Shown piece by piece: positions 1 to 12,187 of a DNA stretch of 64,000 nucleotides. The notes beneath the pieces are model-generated. The model did no database searches, was not told the DNA's origin, and saw only the letters and a program-made list of their open reading frames with translations. A program made the position numbers and the translations under genes. The DNA is taken from the NCBI GenBank assembly GCA_014871385.1, contig CM026429.1, positions 12,747,783 to 12,811,782 on the forward strand, given 5' to 3'. The DNA is from Ceratodon purpureus. Lineage: Eukaryota > Streptophyta > Bryopsida > Pseudoditrichales > Ditrichaceae. Numbering within the stretch: the first letter of the stretch is position 1; every line of letters begins with the position of its first letter.

Positions 1-1
1 C

Positions 2-360
2 AAGCACCCGCATCCGTTGACGCTCACTGCGAGTACTACCAGGGTTGAGAAGAAGAAGTTGTGCGATGCGTGCAGGAGCGCGCTCTCGGATTGTGAGTGG
101 AGTTATAGATGTGAGCTCTGCGACATCGACATGCATGCGCACTGCGCCAAGCTGCGCAACAAGATCCGGACGAGTTTCCACTCTTACCTGCTGAAGCTCC
201 TACAAAAGTCGCCGTACCCGCCGCGGCACTTGCAGTGCGACTTGTGCGATGAGCACATTGCACTAATTGCAAGTTCGATCTGCACCCGTCGTGTGCTCTG
301 CTCCCACGCGACCCGCTCTGCACCTGCACCAGTGAGGCACATCAAGAAGAAGTATGGTGA
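2..360 (+). pseudogene. DC1-type Cys/His-rich domain remnant (5' end outside window)
   Basis: Reading from base 2 the frame opens with K-H-P-H-P-L and continues through CDACRSAL and YRCELCDIDMHAHCAKL, the HPHPL / CxxC / CxxCDxxxHxxCA pattern of DC1 (C1-like) domains found in large plant families. A second unit starts at about 230 (QCDLCDEH), but its second half (CxxCKFDLHPSCALLPRD) lies in another frame from about 254 to a stop near 360. The two halves are therefore separated by a frameshift or small deletion around 250-260. DC1 proteins bind zinc and possibly diacylglycerol-like ligands; that role is family knowledge. The 5' part lies before the window. A short exon followed by an intron could mimic the shift, but no good splice pair is visible. 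Confidence 0.6.
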
Positions 361-2520
361 CTACTTCGGAATTACAGTCGCTCGACGTGGTGAACTTCCT
401 CACGAGGCGCGTCGAGCGCCGCTTCCAAAACTTCGCGTTCAAATCTCCCGCACCCGATTGCTGTTGAGGCTGAGAATGAGGCTGCTGCTGCTCGTGATGA
501 TCCCACGAAGCGCGGTTGCTGCTGCTACTGCTACTCCCCGTGACGGCCACGCGCTGCGCAACCGACCTCCTCGTGCTGGGAGCTACCCCGCCATCGCACC
601 CAATTGCTATTGATGTCGAGCTCATTGGCCCCACCCCCGCCGCTGCACCAGTCGCCGCCTTCGCCTCCGAAAACCCTGCCCTACTCGCCATCGCCAAATA
701 TCACTCAACCTAGGAAGAACTCCCTGCTTTCGCTAAACTGAAAGAGCCCGATTTTTCCAGCAAAAGCTTCTCCTTCGCCTACGAAAGCTGCAACAGCGGT
801 AGTGGATGATGATGATTCTCTTCGGTGCTGTAACCCTCCATCGCCGAGGAGAGAGACCCCACCAAGGCAATTGTGGGGCAAGTGGAGCTGGAGCTGGTGG
901 TAAGGTGTAGATTGAGGAGCAATTGCGAGATGAGGTTGTTGTTGTTGCTGGAGTAGTGCAAGTGCGAGAGAAAATATTTCGTTGTTGATGCTCTGCTACG
1001 ATGATGCGCATGAATAAGTTGGGATTGTTGCTTGCTACGTGTTTGATGGCGTCCATGCCGCCCTCGCAGGCGCGTCGCGCTCGCCACCGCCTACCGAACC
1101 CTGATTTTTAGCTCGGGTGTTGCATGGCAGACCTCCATTCCCCTTTTGTTTCTTGGGCTCAGAGATAGCGAGTTGGTGCAGACAATGGTGGCATAGGAGT
1201 GAGTAATGCAGGTAAGCAAGTAGTGGGGTGGTGAAGTCTCTCTGTACTCCCATCGTCTCCCTCTTCCCTTCAGATCTTGCGAGCACCATGGGAGCCACAA
1301 CGATGGAGATGATGAACGCTGCCTACTTTGTGGATCTGAACAATATCTTATTGGGTCAACAGCTCGCTTGACATTTCTTTAAGTAAAGTGGTGGAAGCAG
1401 CATCAACAAAGTGGAGGGTAGGTCGCCCTGACATTCAGCCGGGACCAGCAGCAGCATCGTCAGAACATCAGGGAGAAGTTTACAAGGCCCGATTCACCCA
1501 TTCAAGCATCTTCAACCCTGACCTCGGTATGTCCGCAGGCCTCCCGTCCCCTACAGCTCATTCAAGAGCTCTTTGTATTTCACGGCGAGCTGTTTAGGTT
1601 TCTGTTGTTGTGAGGTGCGCCATGGCTTCTTCCCTGTGCATTGGGGTGCTCCAGTTCGATGTTGCCAGGGCCGCGCCCAAGTAGGTTGGCGCGGGTGCTG
1701 CTGCTGCTGTTGGCGACAAAGCCAATGGACATCGTGATCCCCAGATTGGTTTCGATGCACAAGGTTTCCTTCAATGCCAAGTCAGAGTACGAGATGATCT
1801 TGAACTCCAAGGTACTCCAACAACGTCTTCAAAAAACTCCAGATCGGTTGTCAAATTGAAGTCAGCAAGTTTGTTGAAGGCCGCCCTAGAGCTCTAGGGC
1901 ATGGGAAGCTCTGAAGTCAGGGGAAGCTGGCGATGTCGGCAGCTGCAGTGAAAGACGTGGTCGCGTCGGGCATTAGAAAGAGCCGTTGTGAGGGTGCTCA
2001 TCGCCTTCGTGCTCGTGGCGGGAACACGAGCGGAGATGAAGGCCGGCGGGCTTGGCTTGCAGCAGCTGTATCGACGGACTACAGAGCTGACCGGGTTGGT
2101 GGCTCATGCATGGTTGACACACATAACAGTAGGATGACATGGTTTGAACAAAAATGAATGGCGACTTTTAGTGCACAAGCTGGTTGTTTTTAGTTTCCAC
2201 TTGGTGGCTTTTACAGAACTGCAGCCTTATGACTCTAAATTTGATCTAACTATCTACAATAAGTCACTTGAAAGATTGTACAATGTGAATATCTCATTTT
2301 CAATTACACTAATTACACTTCAAAGCAATAATGATTATTAGTGAAAAAAGCCTTGGTGCATAAAGGTGTTAACCTCTAAAAATCCAAGCGTTTTTGGACC
2401 TCCAAAACCAAAAAAATGTGATTTTCTACCACCTTGTTGAAATTGAGTTAAGGTCAGATGTTTTACTATTATTTTGTAGTTTAAATATTTATAATTAATT
2501 AATTATAAATAAATAAAATT
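361..2520. other. Stretch without a recognisable gene
   Basis: Moderate-GC sequence with several short overlapping open frames on both strands (for example 516-713 and 779-1087). None has a recognisable domain, a convincing start context or consistent composition; many are rich in Ala, Ser or Arg from simple GCT/CAG-like repeats. Low confidence that any is coding. From about 2,160 the sequence becomes AT-rich. Confidence 0.5.
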
Positions 2521-2559
2521 GAGGAGTTTCTCAAAAGATTGGATCCCTTTTCCACTAGT

Positions 2560-3467
2560 GCGCCTTTCATTAAAAAAAAGTGATTTTTCCCAATTTCAAT
2601 TAGATGCTAAGATTTAATAACCGACCTTTGCAAAGGCCAAGTGAGAATTTGTCACGGACAGACCATACCAGACTCCACTTACACCCCACGGGTTTCCTGT
2701 GAGACATATGGACCTTGAAATAGAGAAGCTTCTCAAGAGCCTTCCCAAAGAGCGGTGGCTAAGTGTGTAGTTAGTTCTTAGTAGTTTCTTGAAGATTCTA
2801 CATGTTCCCACTAGCTTCTAAAACCTTCCACTAGATTCCGGAAGCTTCCACGAGTTTCCGGATAGTCATAGAAAAAGTGTGAAAACACATGGTTCTTTAG
2901 GAGCTATATCTCCTTCATGCACACTTCATCCACCCTAATTTAAAAACCCAATGATTGTATAAATTCTAAAATATTGATTAAGTAGAACAAATCAATATTT
3001 CAAAAATGAAATGTGCTTGTGTATTTTCTATGACTTCAACGTAGTAATATACATTGCATTTGCTATAATATTATAATGATAAATAGTATATTTATGTCAA
3101 GCATATCAAGATAAAGAAAAATATCTATTTATACAATATTGTATTAAGCTCAGTGATTTGAAACACTGACCTGTCCGGTCGTGGATTTCGTTATTATCGG
3201 ATTCCCTTCCTGTTTAATCAAAGTCATTATTAAACATTACCTAACATTACCTCTAACATTACCTCGTGTGTTTCGCATATAGTCACTTGGGTTGTGGTTA
3301 CGGTGCCATTTGAAGTTCGTGCTCACGGGGTTGGATTTGTGAAATTATTGGTTGTGTTAGGTTTTTGTGTAGCTCCGGAGCTCGTTTGGAGTGCTTGTGT
3401 GAGTTCACAAGAGGTCAGTGAGCAAGGCTGTGTGATTTTCCGGGAGGTTTGAAGGATTGGAGAATAG
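2560..3467. other. AT-rich spacer, no gene seen
   Basis: No coding signal. A short degenerate direct repeat of the type CTTCCACNAGNTTCCGGA occurs twice near 2,828-2,862, and ACATTACCT is repeated near 3,234-3,266. Both could be debris of an LTR, but no boundaries or target duplication can be defined. Confidence 0.4.
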
Positions 3468-4404
3468 ATGGCACTACTTGGTGACGGGGAGGCAAGGTAT
3501 GAGACCTCATCTTACAACCATTCTCGAGAGATGCCGAAGCTTCTGAGGGACTACGGTATTGTTCATCACTCCTTCAAAAGCCTTTATGATTTCAAGAAGA
3601 TTTGCAACGACTTCTTTGCAGACTTGATGGAGGGAGCTATGAAGGGAGACATGGAGGGGAAATCGTAGTATTTGGGATTTACGCGTGTGCAGATGAGTGA
3701 TATCTCCAACATCAATGAGATTCGGGGTTTGGGAGATGTTCCAAAAATGACGATTCTATATGACTCTGGTGAAGAGGTTCTCATCCTGAAGTTCATGGTG
3801 GGTGTGACGCATGCAACATGCGCAAGCTTGTTGCAAAGAAGTTTTTTTTGAAGCGGTTCAGGCTCGGGTTGGTCACATCTATTCTATAATTGGTTTGAAA
3901 TATGCCCGGTTTACAGCTCTGCGGAGGATGAAGGAGGCTGATGACTCCTTCAAACCGAGGTCTAGGAACAAAGAGTCAGATTGACCTAGCATCGTTTTTG
4001 AGGTGGGGGTGTCTGAGCGACTTAATGAGTTGCGGCAAGATGTTCGATATTGGCTTGAGTGTTTGCCTGGGCAGCAGACACGGGTTGTCATAATTGCTAA
4101 TGTTAACAAGCTCAGAGCAGGGACTATTGTCATTGAGAGGTGGCATGCGGCTCCAGCATTGCAGCCAGCTCGGAATGTCAACAATCCCAACCCTTATGCT
4201 GGGCAAGTTGTTCCAATTTGTATGCAGAGTTTGACTCTGCTGAAAGGTCAACATTATGCGGATGCACCGCTTACTATCCCAGCTACTTTAGTTTTTGATG
4301 TTTTGCCTCTTTCACACGGCCCAGCATTGGGGCCCAATGATTTTGAAATCACAGGCCACATGCTCAATATGATGAACGAAATGTTATGGGATGGGTTGCA
4401 TTAG
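3468..4404 (+). pseudogene. PD-(D/E)XK (Uma2-like) nuclease-family gene, degenerate
   Basis: Three consecutive open segments on the plus strand read as one protein once breaks are ignored. The first begins at ATG 3468 (MALLGDGEARYETSS) and stops at TAG 3666-3668; the frame continues through VPKMTILYDSGEEVLILKF. A one-base shift occurs in the T-run at about 3,842-3,848, followed by KEADDSFKPR, an in-frame TGA at 3982-3984 where relatives have Trp, then PSIVFEVGVSERLNELR and VVIIANVN...GTIVIERW to TAG 4402-4404. The order ADDSF(K/R)P, then a buried strand with E-x-G, then a dense helix with D-x-RYWL, is the pattern I know from large families of uncharacterised PD-(D/E)XK-like proteins, very common in fungi. 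At least three lesions make it a pseudogene. Function of the intact family is not established. Confidence 0.5.
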
Positions 4405-4586
4405 GTCTGTCATAAATTTTAGCTGGCAACAAAAAGATGAGACTGCACTTTCCAAAGATGAAAACCACTTTTTTTCAATTTACATGATTTTTACAAAATG
4501 GTAACAACTTGAGTCAGTGGCCATCACATAGATGACATGTACGTGTGTGTGAGATGGATGCCCAGTCCTGCTTGGCCAGCCTAGTA

Positions 4587-4680
4587 TTGAATTTCTGCCA
4601 TTTCCATCAATGCTTGCTTCCATGTGATACTTTTGAATTTCTGCCATTTCCATCAATGCTTGCTTCCATGTGATACTTTT
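4587..4680. repeat. 46-bp tandem duplication
   Basis: Two adjacent copies (4587-4632 and 4633-4678) of a 46-bp unit starting TTGAATTTCTGCCATTTCC. No coding content; a recent slippage or unequal-exchange product. Confidence 0.9.
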
Positions 4681-4689
4681 GCAAGCAAT

Positions 4690-5000
4690 ATTTGCAGAAG
4701 AATTTTTTTTCTTACAATAAAAAAAACCATGTTTGTTTATTCAAAATTGACCTATTATCAGGGGCATGCGAGATATCAAATCTGTTCTTTTTGAGTCCGC
4801 CTTTTGTCTCCGATTGTAGTTTGACCTTTTGTCGTGAAGCCCACGTTGCCTCCATGGAAGCATGACCAAAAGTTTCTTGCCAAGACTTGATATTTGATAG
4901 ATAGATAGATAGAAACTCCGGTCCTTTTTTAGAGGCCGGCGTGAATGAAGTGTGCGTTCGTAATGTCAATGACTCGATGTCCACCGGACAAGGGGACATT
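4690..5000. other. Spacer without gene
   Basis: Simple GATA run near 4,893-4,912 (gatagatagatag) and no coding signal. Confidence 0.4.
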
Positions 5001-5275
5001 AGGACAATACTACTCTCCCCTTTCGAGGATAGACACTATAACTACGCTAGTTCCTAGCTAGTCACTAGTGCCTTGAAGATACCGGACATGGTATCCCCCG
5101 ACGGACTTTGAGGTACCCAATACAACAAGGTCCAAGGGCCCTTAACCATAATTGAGTGAATTATGGTAGTGAGCACCACGCCGGCAATGGGAAATAGAAC
5201 CCATGACCTCCTCATTGGGGGCCATGAGCTCCAACCACCAAGCTAAGGCCCGTGGTGCCTCTTGATATTCGACAC
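5000..5275 (-). mobile_element. tRNA-derived SINE-like element
   Basis: On the minus strand a head of tRNA type is visible. An A-box-like TAGCTTGGTGG lies at 5245-5235 and a B-box-like GGGTTCTATTTCCC at 5202-5189, spaced as in tRNA genes, with the flanks CACCACGGGCC and GGCGTGGTG partly complementary. The anticodon region does not fold into a standard tRNA, and B-box position GGTTC is followed by T-A-T. The unrelated tail continues to about 5,000. This is the layout of plant Au/TS-type SINEs (head resembling tRNA, RNA polymerase III promoter). Ends and target duplication could not be fixed. Confidence 0.5.
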
Positions 5276-5639
5276 AATATTCGATGACGAACATTGGTGT
5301 CGGCATTATTTAAGAGTCTATGTGTTCAAGACCCCATGCCAAGGCCCCACTATCAAAGGCAAATGCGCGCAAGTACTTCCACTCGTATAAAGCTTGAAAT
5401 AGGTTGAGTACAACACTTTTTGTTGATATGATTGAGTGAAATAACTATCATTATTCTATGGCTAAATTGAGGCAATATGCAGATTTTGATTATGTTGAAA
5501 CTCTATCTGTTCAAAGGTGAAGTGCACAGAAAAGTTTTGAAAGAGTAAATGAAGACATGGATAAGAGTATAGATGGAAGCTCATCCTTAGATCAAAGTAA
5601 GAGTTATTTGACATGATAATAGGATATCACTCAATTTGG

Positions 5640-5762
5640 TAAAAATTTGGCAAAGGGATCCAATCCATCGAGAATATTTGCCCAATTCCTCCAACAATAA
5701 TTTTTTTTTTTTTAAGGAATTGGGAAATTTTTCTCGAGGGATTGGGTCCTTTTCCACTAGTG
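5640..5762. mobile_element. Small foldback element with CACTAGTGGAAAAGG-like end
   Basis: Two imperfect inverted arms face each other around an A/T run: the left arm holds GGGATCCAATCCATCGAGAA and GCCCAATTCC, the right arm carries GGAATTGGG and TCTCGAGGGATTGGGTCC. The right edge, read inward, is CACTAGTGGAAAAGGACCC, like the termini of CACTA-group (En/Spm) MITEs. The left terminus has drifted. A second copy of the same edge occurs at 2541-2557 and a variant at 19,365-19,385. Confidence 0.45.
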
Positions 5763-8080
5763 TTATGTTTGAAAAATTCCGGCAATATTCAAGAATATTC
5801 ATTTCACACACATGATTATTTGATAGTCAATATCATCTGAATGCGGATATTATAGATGTAGTACTGTACTCAAAGTGAAGTTGTTCATGTGAACTTCGAG
5901 AATGTGCATTTATAAAGACATATTTGAGGGGCCTTTTTCATCAATCAATATTCTACCCCTAAATGTATATACATATATTTCCAAAATGTTGTTTTTTTAA
6001 AACTCTAAACGCGCCGAATTTTGAAGAAAACATTTTGGATGACAAGCTAAAACTTTGGAGAGCCATCACTTCTTCATTTGGAGTCTATTGTTGACTAAAT
6101 CACTTGCGTTGGGTCCCGAACTAAGTCTACCAAGTTAACTTCAAGATCCTATGGTTGGACCTATAAAATAATTTGTAGATTGAGATCTATGAAGCCTAAA
6201 ATCACAAAGAGTTAATTTTGATAAAACGGCAAATTTGTAATAGAAAAATATAGAGGTTAATTCAATCATAAATTCAATTTGCACTCTACACCTTTTAGTT
6301 TCATAGGCACTCTTCTAGGAGCTTTGTGGAGGCTTCAAATAATCTCATGCATCTCATGTATCCCAATAAATAAATCTTTAGTCTTCAATCGTTCTTCAAT
6401 CCAGGCAGGTAGAGATTGTTGGACCTGTTTTACTGGTACTTTTTTCCTTGGAGACAACTAATCTTGCTGCCTCCAAGTTTAGTTTCAAACCTCTCTTCCG
6501 TCTATGTTGTGTTGTGCAAACCAATTGTTCATTTGAAATACTCCATACGGTGTGATGTCTCATTTTTAATTCTTAGTTTAGACAAAGCCCAACACCAATT
6601 TGTAACATGGCAATTTGGAATTGTCATAAGTAACATCAATTTCAGTGACTTATATGGAGATTTCCTATCTACTTTAGTTGCTTAAAATTATCTTAATTTG
6701 AAAAATCTGAATTTGTATTGGTGTTGATATTTTAATTTATTTGAGTTTACTAAAATACTAATAAAATGAATTCTTATAATGGGATAAATGGCATCTAAGT
6801 TCCAATGTCATCTTTAGTCATTTTGGATAACAAACTAAAATTTTGTGAAGAAATATTTTCCTCATCTAATGTTTGTGTTTGACAAGAAATTTTTTTGGTT
6901 AGATTCCAATTCTAGTCTAGTTTTGTGGTAAAAATCCTAACAACCAAAATGGTATAAATAAATGACATGCATTCTTGTGTTGTGAGTAAAAGTTTGTGCT
7001 TTATAGAACATGGGTCTTATTTAATTATTGCAAGCCATAGTTTTGAATCCAAAATGTTCTTTCATGATTTCTTTTTGATTTCATGTGTTTTTATGATGAA
7101 GTTCAACAACTTTTACGTTGATAATAAGTTTGTTGATTGAAATAGGTTTCGTAGAGCATATGATCGGCTTTAGGTAAACCTACAACTTCCACTTTGAAAA
7201 TTTGTACTTATTTAAATAATTATTTTAAAAAAAAATCAAATTGAATATGAAAACTTCTTGATTTCTTATTGCTAAAGGAGGAAAATTCTCAAAATATTGA
7301 TTCATCTATCCCAAGTATAGTGCACGCCTTACGTTATCGGCTTTAGGTGCGTCTACCGTAATGTTGATCTCATCAAGAAATTATATGTTTTTTTGTCACA
7401 AATCAATCAGAGCTGTAATGTGAACCAACCAAAGAATCTACTAATTGGAGTGGTAGAGTAATAATTGTTTATTTGGTTGATTCTGAAGAACATATATAAG
7501 ATTCTAGAATTGATTTTGGTCTATTGTCAAATTTCTTCGTGCGTGTTTGTACTAAATCAACATATGCTTTGTCCTCAAACTTACTCAAACTTAATGCAAA
7601 ACCAAAAAAATTTGTTTGATAATGCATTTGGAAGATGTAAGATGTTTTCAAGGCCATCAATCTTCAAACCAATAATGTCACCTAAATTTTGAGCCCAAAT
7701 GACTGAATCGGTCGATTGAGGAATACATTATAAATTTGATATTATAGGGGCCAATTCCGCCATATTTAGAGCCGGTGTGGTTGCTTTGTAGGAGGAAAAA
7801 TAAGGCCATGGGACCAATTTGTAATTTTAATTACATTCCATGGTTCCGATTTGTTTATAATATTATATGTATAAGCAAAATTCTTCTTTAATAATACTAT
7901 TATAATGAAATCAAGAAACTTCCCAAAGGCCATGAATTGGCCCTCCATTTTTGTAGCTCCCATCCATTGAAGCACATGCCGTGCCATAACTTGACCTCCA
8001 CTCATTAAGATTTCATTTTCAAAAAATTAGACTTCACTCCCCATGTAAGGCCTTTCGGACCAATTTCAAGAAACAAACCA
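5763..8080. other. AT-rich region without gene
   Basis: Long AT-rich stretch. Open frames such as 6279-6461, 7465-7692 and 7766-8005 have no domain and the composition of random AT-rich sequence. The phrase ATCGGCTTTAGGT occurs twice (about 7,163 and 7,338), possibly marking a decayed repeat. Confidence 0.5.
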
Positions 8081-8616
8081 ATCACATGAGAGGATGGAGA
8101 GGAGCGTGGCCATGCTTCCCTCTCTTCTTGAGGCTGAGCAAGAAAAGCAAGGAGAGACGGTGGTCTTCAGGGCTCAGGGAAGACCATTCCCCGACCTTAA
8201 CTCCTTGGCAGCGCAATCAGGCTAGGTTGCATGGCCGGATAATAGCCTGGGAGAGGGACATCAGGCCCCACTTTCTTTAGGGAGAATCAGGTCCACGAGA
8301 CTAGTTGGAGAGCGTTCGGGAGCGATTGCTCCTAGGTCGGCGTCGACTTACCATGAAGGGTTCAACACGGACCTCCATGCAGAGTTTTACGCCTGGATGA
8401 ATCAGAGAGCCGGTCGCAGCACGACCATTTCAGTTCCTCGTCGGGGAGTCCTCACACCTCAACAGTCAGCACGGCGTCTCGAAGCTACGTAGACAGGGAG
8501 AAGATTGAGAGCCAACCTTATCAATCAAAGCAGAGAAGGTGATAGTGAGGTAAACATCCTCAGTGACTCATGCAACTCGGAGTTGACTCCGAATCTCCCC
8601 CCCCCATTCACCTGCA

Positions 8617-10736
8617 TGAAGATTACGACCTTATTCCAAAACGTACAAGGTATTAACGACACCTTGAAAGTAGACATAGTCATGCAATACTATCGCAATC
8701 TTTTTTCCAGTATAGAAGTTCTCTGCTTCCAAGAACATCATCTGAGAGGTGACAGGCTTGCTGCTCTTGGATCTTCGTTCTAGCCCCAAGCAAAGTTTTT
8801 TGGTTTAGAAGCAGAGGTTGATTTTGGAAACGAACCTCAGGAAGTCGAAGCTGGTACTGGGGGTATTTGTTTGTGGGTGGCCCCTTGGGTCTCCCATTTG
8901 ATCACCAGCTCAGGGCAGGCAGGGGACGGCCGTGTCCAATGGGTGCGTTTCGGTGGCCTGCCAGGGGCGATATTGCGGTCCTTAACGTGTACGCCTCCAC
9001 CAGCGCCAGTGAGAGATCGTTTCTCTGGGAGCAACTGGCAGTCATTCTTCCGCGTGACTGCAGATGGCTGATATGTGGGGTTTGGAACTTCGTTGAAGCC
9101 AGAAGTGACAAGTCCAACCTCAACGGTCGCCTTATTTCAACAAATGAGAGTAGGGTCTTCAACCTGCTTAAAGATGCGCTAGGAGTTGGAGAGCGCTTTG
9201 AAGGCTCCAATGGTGTTAGGTTTTCCTAGGATAACAGAAGGGTTGGTCCCGCTCGGTCCCTTGCTCGTTTAGATAGATGCTACTCATTCCTTCAGGCCGG
9301 GGCTGGTCCGGAACTAGTTACCGATTACTTTATTAGAGGAGATTGTTATCATGCCGATCACCTGCCGGTCCAGAACACCGTGCAGCTTCAGTCGCAGCCT
9401 AGACGGAAATCTTCCTTCAAGATGAGCTGCGTTTACTTAAAGGATCCGGAGGTTGTTAGTCAAGTCACTAGGATATGGAGCGAGAATCCTAGGTTAGGCT
9501 TCATTGGTAAGCTCCGTAGGGTTGTTAAGTTTTATAAAGCTTTTTGTATTAAAAAAGCTCAGGCCTTTCGTGCCTTAGAGAGCGGCCTTAGACAGAGAGT
9601 GACTGAGGCCACGGTGGGGCTCCATGACTCCCCCAACGACAAAGGGCTTCAGCAGCAGCTTGGTGACGCAGGCGATCAGCTTAAGAAGGTGGAGCAAAGG
9701 CAGACCGAAGGTTAGAGAATTCGTAGCCGTGTTAAATGGAAGCGGGTCGGCGATGCTTGCACGGCGGAGTTTTTTAAGGCTTCGAAGTCCCACTCTAACG
9801 CCTCGAACATCACAGGGCTCGAAGATGAGCAGGGGATCTTACATTCGGATCAGCAGAGGCTCGAACGTGTCTGCACCGACTTTTACCAAAAGTTATACAC
9901 TGCAGGCCCTCCGGGGGCAGCTACCGCTGACGCTGCGGACGTCGCCCTGGAGTCCATTTCAGACCGCCTCTCTGTCCCTATGAAGGAGGCTCTAAGTGCT
10001 CCGATCACGATGGGGGAGCTCTCTAAAGCCTTGAAGGAGATGGCTGGCAGCAAGGCGCCAGGGCCCGATGGGGTTATCACCGAGTTCTTCAAGGAGTATT
10101 GGGAGTTGATTCAAGGGGATTACCTCTGTATGATCAACACGGCGGTGTCTAACCATCATTTCCCCCCTGGCGCGACGCGGGGGTTGATTTCTCTGATTCA
10201 TAAGCATGACAGTCGGAGCAGGCTCACGAACTGGAGACCTATCACCCTGCTCAACGTCGTTTACAAACTTTTTGCAAAAGTTCTGCAAATGCGTGTGCAA
10301 CCGGTTCTTATGGAGGTAATCAGCCTTGACCAGTCCGCCTTCCTTCCGATGCATTTCATCCTCGACAACATCTTGCTTACTCATGAAACTATGGAGTGGG
10401 CCATGTTTTCTAATCAGGCCCTTATTTTTCTCAAACTCGATTTCTCGAAGGCCTTCGACCTTGTAGAATGGCCGTTCCTGTTTAGAGCTATGAGTGCCAT
10501 GGGATTTCCGGCAGAATTTGTTTCTATGACTCAGTTACTGTTTCAGGGGGCTACAGCCAATGTTAAGGTTAATGGATCGCAATCCCCCGAGTTTAGCATT
10601 TTCAGGGGGGTCAGGCAGGGTTGCCCCCTGGTCCCTTACTTGTTTCTTATTGTAGCAGAAGTTTTAAATGCCATGGTTAAGAAGGGAGTTGCTAAGGGGG
10701 TGATCAAAGGTATAGCTCTTCCTTTCCTGGAGCGGC
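8617..10736 (+). pseudogene. L1-type LINE ORF2 (endonuclease + reverse transcriptase), 3' truncated
   Basis: Begins with an AP-endonuclease (EEP) domain: FQNVQGIND (catalytic Asn) at 8,634, FQEHH (catalytic Glu) near 8,730, and DHLPV (catalytic His) near 9,358. It continues through a linker to a reverse transcriptase from about 9,980: KAPGPDG, NWRPITLLN, LDFSKAFD (first catalytic Asp) and GVRQGCP. The RT stops around AEVLN, before the Y-A-D-D-type box, so thumb and 3' tail are missing. There are stops at about 8,781, 9,227 and 9,713 and frameshifts near 8,870-8,980, so it cannot make a protein. Upstream open frames (8086-8580) may be ORF1 debris. At about 10,737 the sequence switches to the opposite-strand gypsy element G1. 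L1 elements transpose by target-primed reverse transcription. Confidence 0.85.
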
Positions 10737-11038
10737 GCGACTCCATGAGTTTTATCGGGTTTATAAACCACAGTAAAATCAAACTCGAGGAAAAGGAGTA
10801 ACCATCGTGCGAGTCGACCCGACACCTGAGGCTTGTTGATCAAATACTGCAAAGCCAGGTGGTCGACATAGAACACAAACCTGTTACCAAGCAAGTAGTG
10901 TCGAAACTTGTTGATGGCATATACCATGGCGAGAGCCTCCTTCTCCGTGGTGGTGTAGTTCTTCTCCGCCCTGTTCAACAGTCTGGATGCATAGGCAATG
11001 GGTTGGTCGACCTTACCGGTCGGATTCTGCGCCAACAC
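10737..11038 (-). pseudogene. Gypsy G1: RNase H segment, truncated
   Basis: Minus-strand frame with PIAYASRLLNRAEKNYTTTE, EALAMVYAINKFRHYLLG and FYVDHLALQYL, the Ty3/gypsy RNase H region that follows RT. It runs to KPDKTHGVA and then abruptly changes into LINE sequence at about 10,737. The integrase and downstream LTR of this copy are absent. The related copy G2 (37.8-38.9 kb) shows that the sequence should continue DALSRNEG into an integrase. Confidence 0.85.
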
Positions 11039-12157
11039 TGCCCCGACTGCTATGTCGGATGCGTCTGTGTGGATGTGAAACTCCAGGGACCAGTCGACTC
11101 CAATCAGGATCGGAGCCGATGTATACTTCGTCTTGATTTCTCAAAAGGCTGCTTCCTGCGCAGCCGACCAGATGAACGGCTCGGTCTTCCTGGTGAGTCG
11201 GGTGATCGGCTCCAAGATCCCTGCATAGTTTTTGATGAAGCAGCGGTTGAAGACTGCCAGACCGTTGAACTCCTAGATAGCCTTGACATTCTTGGGGGTC
11301 GGCATGTCGACTACCGCCTGGATCTTTTTGGGATCCGGGAACTTTCCTTCCTTGCCGACAATGTAGCCCAGGATGACACCTGTCGGGACAATGAAAATGC
11401 ATTTCTCGGGGTTTAGGCTCACCTCGTACTTCCGACATTTCTCGAAAACTAGGCGCAGTTTCGAGAGGTGAGTCGACATGTTGCTGTAGACGCTGAAATC
11501 GTCCAGGAACAGCTTCATAAAGACACCCAGGTACTCCTTGAAGATCTGGTTGACGATTCTCTGATAGGTCGGGGGGGCATTTTTCAGCCCAAACGGCATA
11601 ACGACCCATATGTAAGCACCCCACTCTGTGATGAATGCTGTCTTCGGTCGGTCGTCTGGATGGATTCGTACTTGGTGGTAACCAGAAAAACAATCCAGGA
11701 ATGAGTATGCCTCATATCCGATCACTATGTCGAGTACCTCATCCGTGAATGGAAGTAGGTACGGGTCCTTCTTGGTGGCACCATTAAGTCGACGGAAGTC
11801 GACACATATGCGGAGCTTGCCATTCTTCTTGGGAACCACGACAATAGGCGACAGCCAGGTCGCCTGGTCAACTGGTGCAATGAACCCTGCAGTCAGAAGT
11901 CGCTCCAGGTCGTCTTTGACTGCCTGCGCGTAGTTCGGGTTCATGCGATATCTGGCCTGATGACTAGGCGAGATAGTCGGGTCGAGGTCGATCCTGTGAG
12001 TCGCTATGTGCTCCGGAATACCCCGTAGGTCTTTGTAGGAAAACGCGAAAATATCGACGTATTCCCTGAAGAGGGATTCCGCATCCTTCCTGATGTCGGG
12101 TCTCAAGTTGGCGTTCAGCTTCAGCAGCTTTGGGTCGGTAGGGCTACCGACATTCAC
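11039..12157 (-). pseudogene. Gypsy G1: reverse transcriptase
   Basis: RT of Ty3/gypsy type. Visible: SHQARYRMNPNYAQAVKDDL, WLSPIVVVPKKNGKLRICVD, YSFLDCFSGYHQV (first catalytic Asp), MPFGLKNAPPTYQR and FLDDFSVYS (the catalytic Y/F-x-D-D box). The main frame 12157-11273 ends at a stop, and the following connection to RNase H lies in another frame (11693-11013 region), so there is a shift around 11,270-11,300. Lies downstream of the protease on the same strand. Confidence 0.9.
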
Positions 12158-12187
12158 CAGCTCAAGTCGATCCTCCTCGTTATGGTT

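Noticed and set aside
5189..5245. Functional tRNA gene
   Set aside because: A- and B-box-like words are present, but the anticodon and acceptor stems do not form a proper cloverleaf and the sequence continues into a SINE-like tail.
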